NCBI RefSeq assembly: GCF_009676705.1
Contig: NZ_CP046046.1
Span: 806,001-870,000 of the forward strand
DNA: 64,000 nt
Origin: Spiribacter sp. 2438
GTDB taxonomy: Bacteria > Pseudomonadota > Gammaproteobacteria > Nitrococcales > Nitrococcaceae
Direction of reading: 5' to 3'
Under the pieces are notes generated by a model. It was not told where the DNA came from and ran no database searches. It worked only from the letters and a program-made list of their open reading frames with translations. Positions 58,250 through 64,000 of this stretch are shown piece after piece. Within the stretch, counting starts at the first letter, position 1. Each line of letters opens with the position of its first letter. The position numbers were made by a program, and so were the translations under genes.

Positions 58250-59611
58250 ATGAATCGCAATATTTTGACCGGTGGCGTGATGATCCTGCTCCTGGTGCTG
58301 TCTCAGGCGGCCACCGCGCAGATTGTTGATCGGGATGGCAGTACGCCGAGCCTGGCGCCTCTGGTGGAGCAGGTCTCCCCGGCGGTGGTCAACATCGCCA
58401 CCCGGGGTACCGTGGAAGCCGAACGCAATCCGTTGCTGGATGACCCCTTTTTCCGGCGCTTTTTCGACATGCCCGAGCAGCCGCGAGAGCGCCAGGTTCA
58501 GTCGCTGGGTTCCGGGGTGATCGTCGATGCCGAGGCGGGGATCCTGCTAACCAACCACCATGTGGTGCGCAACGCCGACCGCATTCGCATTGGTCTGCAT
58601 GACGGCCGGGAACTCAACGCCGAGTTAGTGGGTTCGGACCCGGCCACTGATATTGCGGTGCTCCAGGTGCCGCCGGAGGATTTGGAAGCCCTGCCACTGG
58701 CGGACTCCGATGCGCTGCGGGTGGGTGATTACACCATTGCCATCGGCAACCCATTCGGTCTCGACCACACGGTGACCACCGGGGTGGTCAGCGGACTGGA
58801 GCGCACCCTGCCGGGAGGCGGTCCGGTGCGGATGCAGAGCTTCATTCAAACCGATGCCTCCATCAACCCCGGCAATTCCGGTGGTGCCCTGATCAACCTG
58901 CGGGGCGAGTTGATTGGTATCAACACGGCCATTCTCTCCCGGGGTGGCGGCAATATCGGCATCGGATTTGCGGTGCCCATCAACATGGCCGCCCAGGTGA
59001 TGGACCAGATTCTGGAATTCGGTGAGGTCCGCCGCGGTGTCTTGGGGGTTCGCGTGCAGGATCTGACGGCGGACATCGCGGAGGCGTTTGGCATCGACCG
59101 CAACGAGGGGGCCTTGATCGCCCAGGTGACCCCGGGTTCATCCGCTGACGAGGCGGGCCTGCAGGCCGGTGACGTGGTGGTCGCGGTGGCTGGACGTTCC
59201 ATCAGCGGCTCCAACGAGCTGGTGAATGCCATCGGCATGCAGCGGATCGGCGATGAGGTGGCGATTACCTACCTGCGTGACGGCGAAACCCGCGAGACCA
59301 CCGCCGTGGTGGGCGACCCGGAGGCGGGTCAGGTGAGCGCGGCGGTTCTGCATCCCTCACTCGAGGGCGCCGCTTTCAGCGAACTGGATGAGCGCTCTCC
59401 GCTGTTCGGAGAAGTCAGTGGTGTGCTGGTGAGCGATGTGGAGCGGGGAAGTCGTGCCTCGGAGTACCTGCGGGCCGGTGATGTCATCACGTCCGTCAAT
59501 CGTCGCGGGGTGGCGTCACTGGAGGACTTCCGTCAGTCCGTTGACGATCAGTCTCAGTTGTTGCTGAACCTGCGCCGGGGAGGCCAGGCGTTCTTTATCG
59601 TGGTGCGTTAG
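58250..59611 (+). CDS. Deg/HtrA family periplasmic serine protease (DegQ-like)
   Basis: The 453-residue protein has a signal peptide (MILLLVLSQAATAQ), a trypsin-like domain with His104 (LTNHHVV), Asp134 (ATDIAVL) and Ser210 (NPGNSGGAL), and two PDZ domains (about 255-345 and 375-450). The protein degrades misfolded envelope proteins and can be a chaperone. Length and the short LA loop favour DegQ over DegP. GGGGAG precedes the ATG at 58250. It ends at a palindrome shared with the convergent aldolase. Confidence 0.93.
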   Translation: MNRNILTGGVMILLLVLSQAATAQIVDRDGSTPSLAPLVEQVSPAVVNIATRGTVEAERNPLLDDPFFRRFFDMPEQPRERQVQSLGSGVIVDAEAGILLTNHHVVRNADRIRIGLHDGRELNAELVGSDPATDIAVLQVPPEDLEALPLADSDALRVGDYTIAIGNPFGLDHTVTTGVVSGLERTLPGGGPVRMQSFIQTDASINPGNSGGALINLRGELIGINTAILSRGGGNIGIGFAVPINMAAQVMDQILEFGEVRRGVLGVRVQDLTADIAEAFGIDRNEGALIAQVTPGSSADEAGLQAGDVVVAVAGRSISGSNELVNAIGMQRIGDEVAITYLRDGETRETTAVVGDPEAGQVSAAVLHPSLEGAAFSELDERSPLFGEVSGVLVSDVERGSRASEYLRAGDVITSVNRRGVASLEDFRQSVDDQSQLLLNLRRGGQAFFIVVR

Positions 59612-59639
59612 CCAACTGGGCGTGCGGTTGGGGTGGCAG

Positions 59640-59665
59640 ATCGGGAGCCCCGCGGGGCTCCCGAT
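59640..59665. terminator. Bidirectional-type hairpin between protease and aldolase
   Basis: ATCGGGAGCCCC and GGGGCTCCCGAT form a perfect 12-bp inverted repeat around GC. T runs are weak on both sides, but its place between two convergent genes fits a shared terminator. Confidence 0.65.
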
Positions 59666-59686
59666 TGCTTCCGGAAAAGAGGCTTC

Positions 59687-60703
59687 TCAGGCCTCCATGT
59701 CCGGTGAGTACTGTCCCTGGCGCGCCATCGAGTTGAGGCGGGCGCGTTTCAGGAACGCCTGCTGGGCATCGGCCTTGTTGGCCGGGTCGCCTTTCCAGGC
59801 CGCCTGAACCGGGTTCTGCAGGGCCCGGCTGTAGGAAAAACTCAGCACCCAGGGTTTGGCGCCATCGGCCTGATTCATGGCATTCAGGTGAGCCGTCGCT
59901 TCCTCGGCGGTCTGGCCGCCCGACAGGAAGTTGATGGATGGAACCGCCGCCGGCACCGTGCGCCGGAGCACCTGCAGGGTGTATTCCGCACAGGTTTCCA
60001 CCGACGGGCGGGGGTTGTCCTGACCGGGAAGCACCATGTTGGGCTTGAGAATGATGTACTCAAGCTTGACGTTATGCCGGCGCAGCGCATCGAAGACGGC
60101 GGTCTGGGCCGCTTCCGTTACCTCGGCGCAGCGCTCGATGTCATGGTTGCCGTCCAGCAGGACTTCCGGTTCAACAATGGGAACCATGCCTCGGGACTGG
60201 GCAATCGCCGCGTAGCGCGCCAGCACCTCAGCGTTGGCATCGATGGCCTGGCGGCTGGGGGTCCGGTCAGTGATTGCGTAGACGTTGCGCCATTTAGTGA
60301 ACCGCGCGCCCTGCTCGACGTAACCATCCAGCCGGTCGCCAAGGTTATCCAGGCCCTGGGTGACTTTGTCGCCGGGGCTACCGGCCAGCTCCACCAGCCC
60401 CTTGTCCACCTTGATGCCCGGCACGATGTGGTTCTGCTCGCAGGCCTCCGGGATCCGGACGCCGTCGTCGTTTTTCTGCCCCAGGGTTTCTTCGAAGAAG
60501 ATGATGCCGCCGACATATTCGCCAATGCCCGGTGTCGAGGCGAGCAGGCTGCGATAGAAGCGGCGGTTTTCTTCGGTGGATTCGATGCCGTGATCGGCCA
60601 GTCGCTTGGTGATCGTGGGGTAGCTTTCGTCGGCGGCCAGGATGCCGCGCCCCGGACTGGTTAGTCGTTCGATGGTCTGATGCAGTTGGCCGATAGTATC
60701 CAT
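59687..60703 (-). CDS. Class I fructose-bisphosphate aldolase
   Basis: The 338-residue enzyme is of the Schiff-base type known from animals and plants: GRGILAADES near the N-terminus, KWRNVYAI, and the lysine in YIILKPNMV (Lys220). LSGGQTAEEATAHLNAMN follows. It cleaves fructose 1,6-bisphosphate and is metal-independent. It is preceded on the same strand by DUF3422 with a 97-bp gap. Confidence 0.95.
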   Translation of the reverse strand: MDTIGQLHQTIERLTSPGRGILAADESYPTITKRLADHGIESTEENRRFYRSLLASTPGIGEYVGGIIFFEETLGQKNDDGVRIPEACEQNHIVPGIKVDKGLVELAGSPGDKVTQGLDNLGDRLDGYVEQGARFTKWRNVYAITDRTPSRQAIDANAEVLARYAAIAQSRGMVPIVEPEVLLDGNHDIERCAEVTEAAQTAVFDALRRHNVKLEYIILKPNMVLPGQDNPRPSVETCAEYTLQVLRRTVPAAVPSINFLSGGQTAEEATAHLNAMNQADGAKPWVLSFSYSRALQNPVQAAWKGDPANKADAQQAFLKRARLNSMARQGQYSPDMEA

Positions 60704-60800
60704 TCCCCAGGCTCCTCCCGTTGGCCGTTAAACCTGGCGCTGGATTCTAAAGGGGTTTGGTCGGTCCCACCAGTTATTTTCGTTTGATTTTTTGCGAACA

Positions 60801-62105
60801 TCAGCCGAGATCGGAATCGGCTTGGGTTGCGCGGCGCCTACCCAGACGGATCCCGACGGCCACCGTCAGGGCAATGATCGGGATGCTCAGTGCGGTGGCT
60901 CGCTCGGGATTGTCAATCCACCCGACGCTGGCGGCGCCACGGAACGCATATCCTGCCAGTGAGACGCTGTAATAACTGAGGATAACCACAGACAGTCCCT
61001 CGACCGTCTGCTGCAGTCGCAGCTGCAGGCGGGCCCGGCGGTTCATGGAGTCCAGCAGATCCCGGTTCTGGGCTTCCAGAGCGACGTCAACCCGAGTGCG
61101 CAGCAGGTTCGCCGCCCGGCTCACCCGTCCGGAGATCCGCTCCAGGCGGTCCCCCATGTTGACGCAGGTATCCAGTGCCGGCGCGAGGCGGCGCTCCATG
61201 AATTCATCCAGGGTGCTGATGCCCTCGATCCGCTCTTCGCGCAGTGCATTGAGGCGCCGCCGCACCAGTGTTCCATAGGCCTGGGTCGCGCTGAACCGGA
61301 AATTGGTGCGGGCCATGAGGCGCTCTACCCGGGCCGACAGGGCGGACAGGGCGTCCAGCAGCCCGCGTTCATCCGCTAGATCCGATACGGTGGTCAGCTC
61401 GTCCATGAGGGTACCGAGGCGGTTTTCCATTTCGGTGATGTCTGGCGCCAGTTCCCGGGCGAGGGGGAAGCCGAGCAGTGCCATGAACCGGTAGGTTTCG
61501 AGCTCGAGGATACGCTGGACCAGGCGGCCGGCCTGGGGGGCACTCAGGGAGTGATCCAGCACCAGGAAACGCAGGAATCCGTCGTTATGCGCCAGAAAAT
61601 CCGTCCAGACGGTGGCGGCGCCGCCGGAGCATCGGCTGCCGGCCAGACTGTCGGGCTCAAGATAGTGACCCAGGGTGGACGGGTTGCTGTCCAGATCATT
61701 CGCCGGCATCACGCTCACATGCATAGCGGCGAGCAGCTCCCCGGGAATGGTGGGAAGCCAGCGCGCTGGCAGGCGCTCGATGGCGGGTTCCCGGAATGGC
61801 TCAGGCTCCGGGCCATTGACGAACACGGTGTAGGTGGAGAATTCGGTGTGTCGCTCCCAGCGCACCCGGACTCCCCGGGCCTCGAGAATGAAGTGGGTGG
61901 CATCGTCACCGGGCACTTCGACACCCAACTCGTGGCACAGCGCTGCCATGTGCGCGACTTCGGCTGAGCGCCCACTGGTACCGGTCTGAACCACGAGATG
62001 GGACACCCGCAGCGGAGCATCCAGGCTTTCAAATGGCCGCGCATGCGCTTCTTTCAGCAGGGCTCCCCGAAGGGGATGGGCCGTGATTCCGATGATTTCC
62101 GGCAT
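60801..62105 (-). CDS. DUF3422 family membrane protein
   Basis: The 434-residue protein begins HPLRGALLKEAHARPFESL, a pattern typical of DUF3422, with a large soluble middle part containing helices and two C-terminal membrane segments (LSVVILSYYSVSLAGYAF and ALSIPIIALTVAVGIRLG). The shape recalls CorA-like or dynamin-like anchors, but function is unknown. It is divergent from the rhomboid gene, 96 nt away. Confidence 0.85.
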   Translation of the reverse strand: MPEIIGITAHPLRGALLKEAHARPFESLDAPLRVSHLVVQTGTSGRSAEVAHMAALCHELGVEVPGDDATHFILEARGVRVRWERHTEFSTYTVFVNGPEPEPFREPAIERLPARWLPTIPGELLAAMHVSVMPANDLDSNPSTLGHYLEPDSLAGSRCSGGAATVWTDFLAHNDGFLRFLVLDHSLSAPQAGRLVQRILELETYRFMALLGFPLARELAPDITEMENRLGTLMDELTTVSDLADERGLLDALSALSARVERLMARTNFRFSATQAYGTLVRRRLNALREERIEGISTLDEFMERRLAPALDTCVNMGDRLERISGRVSRAANLLRTRVDVALEAQNRDLLDSMNRRARLQLRLQQTVEGLSVVILSYYSVSLAGYAFRGAASVGWIDNPERATALSIPIIALTVAVGIRLGRRRATQADSDLG

Positions 62106-62201
62106 TTTTTGATTCCCGCGGGAGAACAGGACAGCAAGCTAACGCCCCGAGTGCCGGCGAGCAAGTGGCGTCGCCCCGGACTTGACCCGTATCATCCATC
62201 C

Positions 62202-62864
62202 ATGGGACCAAGAAATCTGTCCGAGACCCCCGTCGTACTGGGGATGCTAATCGCCAATGGGCTCGCCTTTCTGGCGCTGATCGCCATCGGCCCGGCACTC
62301 ATCGTCAACTTCGGGCTGTGGCCGCTGGGCACCGAGGGAGCCAGTCTTCGGTTTGCCACTGACATCCCGGGTTTTGAAATCTGGCAGCTGGTCACCTACG
62401 GCTTTCTGCACGGCGGCCCGCTGCATCTTTTCGTGAACATGTTCGCGCTGTTCATCTTCGGCACGGCACTGGAGAGCCTGTGGGGCTCGAGGCCGTTTCT
62501 AACTTACTACATGGTTTGTTTGATCGGTGCCGGTCTGATCCAGCTGGTGGTGGCCACCAACGCCGTGGAGCAGGGCAATATCTATCCCACGGTGGGCGCG
62601 TCGGGAGCGGTCTTCGGGATGCTTTTGGGTTTCGGGATGATGTTTCCCAACGAGCGTCTGGTGCTGATATTCCCGCCGATTCCGATCAAGGCCAAGTATT
62701 TTGTCCTTGGATATGGGGCCTTCGAGCTTTGGGCGGGTGTGACTGGCACGCTCTCCGGGATTGCCCACTTCGCCCACCTGGGCGGCATGGCGTTCGGTTT
62801 CGTGATGATCCTCTACTGGCGGGGTAAGCTGCCGATCAAGCCCTCACGCATCCTCATGCGTTGA
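62202..62864 (+). CDS. Rhomboid family intramembrane serine protease
   Basis: The 220-residue protein has six predicted membrane segments and the rhomboid dyad: Ser134 in GASGAVFG and His192 in AHLGG, with HGGPLHLFVNM in the L1/TM2 region. It would cleave substrates within the membrane. The ATG at 62202 is chosen because longer in-frame starts overlap the divergent gene. It overlaps convergent dus by 11 bp. Confidence 0.9.
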   Translation: MGPRNLSETPVVLGMLIANGLAFLALIAIGPALIVNFGLWPLGTEGASLRFATDIPGFEIWQLVTYGFLHGGPLHLFVNMFALFIFGTALESLWGSRPFLTYYMVCLIGAGLIQLVVATNAVEQGNIYPTVGASGAVFGMLLGFGMMFPNERLVLIFPPIPIKAKYFVLGYGAFELWAGVTGTLSGIAHFAHLGGMAFGFVMILYWRGKLPIKPSRILMR

Positions 62865-63822
62865 GGGCGGCTAGCGCCTCGTCGACCATGCCCAGCTGCT
62901 CGTCGGCGGCCTCGACCCTCACCAATTGCTGCCGCCACGCCTCACCCCCCGGGGCGCTTTTCAGATACCAGCCGATGTGTTTTCGGGCAATTCGGACACC
63001 CTGATGCTCGCCATAGAAGTCGTGCAGGTCCCGCAGGTGTTTGAGCATGACGGCTCGGATGACACCCGCTGACAGGGACGGGTGGCGGCTGCCGGTATCC
63101 AGATAGTGCTGGATCTCCCGAAAGATCCAGGGACGTCCTTGTGCCGCTCGGCCGACCATAACCGCGTCACATCCAGTCTCCTCCAGGACTCGCCTGGCTT
63201 TCTCCGGGCTGTCAACGTCGCCATTGGCAATGACCGGGATCGCGACCTCATCTCGCACCGCACGGATCGTGTCGTATTCCGCCTGTCCTTTGTAGTGCTG
63301 CTTCCGGGTACGGCCATGGACCGCCACGGCCGAAATACCGGCGGCCTGGGCGAGGCGGGCGATGCGCACGGCGTTGCGGCGCTCGGAATCCGGGCCGGTG
63401 CGGATCTTCAGGGTGACCGGGACCTCAACGGCAGCCACCACCGCCTCAAGAAGCCTTGCGACCAGCGGTTCGTCGGCCAGCAGGGCCGACCCCGCCATCT
63501 GATGACAGACTTTTTTCGCCGGACAACCCATGTTGATGTCGATGATTTCGGCACCCTGCGCGACGTTATAGCGCGCCGCGTCCGCCAGCAGCGCCGGATC
63601 GGCCCCGGCGATCTGCACCACCCGCGGACTCGGCTCCCCCCGGTGATCGATTCGCAGCCGTGATTTGCGGGTATTCCGAAGTGCCGGATTGGATGCAACC
63701 ATTTCGGAGGCTGCCAATGCCGCTCCGAGTCTGCGGCAGAGGATTCGAAAAGGGCGGTCGGTTACTCCGGCCATGGGCGCCAGCAATACCTTGCCCTCGA
63801 GTGCATAGCTACCGATTTGCAT
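62854..63822 (-). CDS. dusB: tRNA-dihydrouridine synthase (DusB-like)
   Basis: The 322-residue FMN enzyme has LAPMAGVTDRPFR, QIAGADP, the active-site DINMGCPAKKVCHQMAGSALL (catalytic Cys in GCP), GRTRKQHYKG and VIANGDVDSPEKA. This pattern fits DusB. It reduces uridines in tRNA. No fis gene follows, unlike in enteric bacteria. The region upstream holds the DnaA-box cluster. Confidence 0.92.
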   Translation of the reverse strand: MQIGSYALEGKVLLAPMAGVTDRPFRILCRRLGAALAASEMVASNPALRNTRKSRLRIDHRGEPSPRVVQIAGADPALLADAARYNVAQGAEIIDINMGCPAKKVCHQMAGSALLADEPLVARLLEAVVAAVEVPVTLKIRTGPDSERRNAVRIARLAQAAGISAVAVHGRTRKQHYKGQAEYDTIRAVRDEVAIPVIANGDVDSPEKARRVLEETGCDAVMVGRAAQGRPWIFREIQHYLDTGSRHPSLSAGVIRAVMLKHLRDLHDFYGEHQGVRIARKHIGWYLKSAPGGEAWRQQLVRVEAADEQLGMVDEALAALNA

Positions 63823-63856
63823 CGGTATAGCCTAGCAGGTTGACCGGCAATGTCTG

Positions 63857-63891
63857 TTATCCACAAAACCTGTGGATAAGTCTGTGGATGA
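63857..63891. promoter_or_regulatory. Cluster of DnaA boxes
   Basis: A perfect DnaA box TTATCCACA (63857-63865), a perfect inverted box TGTGGATAA (63871-63879) and a one-mismatch inverted box TGTGGATGA (63883-63891) lie within 35 bp. AT-rich sequence follows, including GATTATTTAA near 63948. The remainder to 64000 has an inverted repeat but no gene that I can see. Confidence 0.75.
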
Positions 63892-63975
63892 AAAAAACTT
63901 CAGCGGTCGGGAACCCTTTGGTACCGGGGGTTGTCCTCAAATTGTTGATTATTTAACCAATGCCATAAAACGTTT

Positions 63976-63991
63976 GTAAACAGTAGTTTAC
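63976..63991. repeat. Short inverted repeat near the right edge
   Basis: GTAAAC-AGTA-GTTTAC is a perfect 6-4-6 inverted repeat in AT-rich DNA, 85 bp past the DnaA boxes. It may be an operator for a gene starting beyond the window. Confidence 0.5.
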
Positions 63992-64000
63992 CCGCCCTTT

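Overview
The window is about 64 kb of GC-rich chromosome from a gammaproteobacterium. Gene content (csrA, fabAB, aceK, mshL/mshE, folM, rlmD, trmO) and the order uvrC-pgsA-tRNA-Gly-Cys-Leu support this. The proteins are acidic, most strikingly the mature type IV pilin, which has about 24 Asp/Glu and one Arg. Together with the GC content this suggests a halophile, plausibly of the Ectothiorhodospiraceae (Spiribacter-like). That placement is inference; no rRNA or ribosomal protein is present. Nearly all the DNA is coding, and no IS element, prophage or CRISPR array was seen.

Layout. 1-0.8 kb: end of lysC, csrA, tRNA-Ser(GCU). 0.95-4.5 kb: a PAS-GGDEF diguanylate cyclase convergent with a GGDEF-EAL protein. 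4.6-16.3 kb: a 12-gene minus-strand unit for an MSHA-like type IV pilus (pilin, mshI, J, K, L, N, E, G, four prepilin-like proteins, prepilin peptidase) with overlapping or almost abutting genes. 16.5-18.4 kb: divergent pilT, then a small winged-helix regulator lying between two copies of the pilT/aceK junction. 18.3-21.4 kb: icd-aceK. 21.6-31 kb: ATP-grasp enzyme, photolyase-like flavoprotein coupled to ogt, M42 peptidase, MgtC/DUF4010 membrane protein, FkbM methyltransferase, DUF3581, HhH protein, mltB, fxsA. 31-36.8 kb: AEC transporter, RND pump with adaptor, phasin. 37-46.6 kb: MscS channel, CocE-type hydrolase, trmO, cysM, DEDDy exonuclease, rlmD, nudix hydrolase, purB. 46.7-51.7 kb: fumC, uvrC, pgsA, tRNA-Gly/Cys/Leu, folM. 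51.7-64 kb: fabA-fabB, dxs, YcgN family, prfC, pncA, Deg protease, class I aldolase, DUF3422, rhomboid, dus, and an AT-rich end carrying a DnaA-box cluster.

How the genes fit together. The extension ATPase MshE begins with two MshEN-type c-di-GMP-binding modules. A predicted cyclase and a predicted phosphodiesterase sit just beyond the pilus unit, so the cluster looks like a local c-di-GMP-controlled attachment system. The pilT gene supplies retraction. The icd-aceK pair places the kinase/phosphatase beside its substrate enzyme.

The least ordinary items are the duplicated pilT/aceK junction around the winged-helix gene, a photolyase-like protein whose domain order looks permuted, a perfect 22-bp inverted repeat just before fabA, and the DnaA-box cluster at the right edge.
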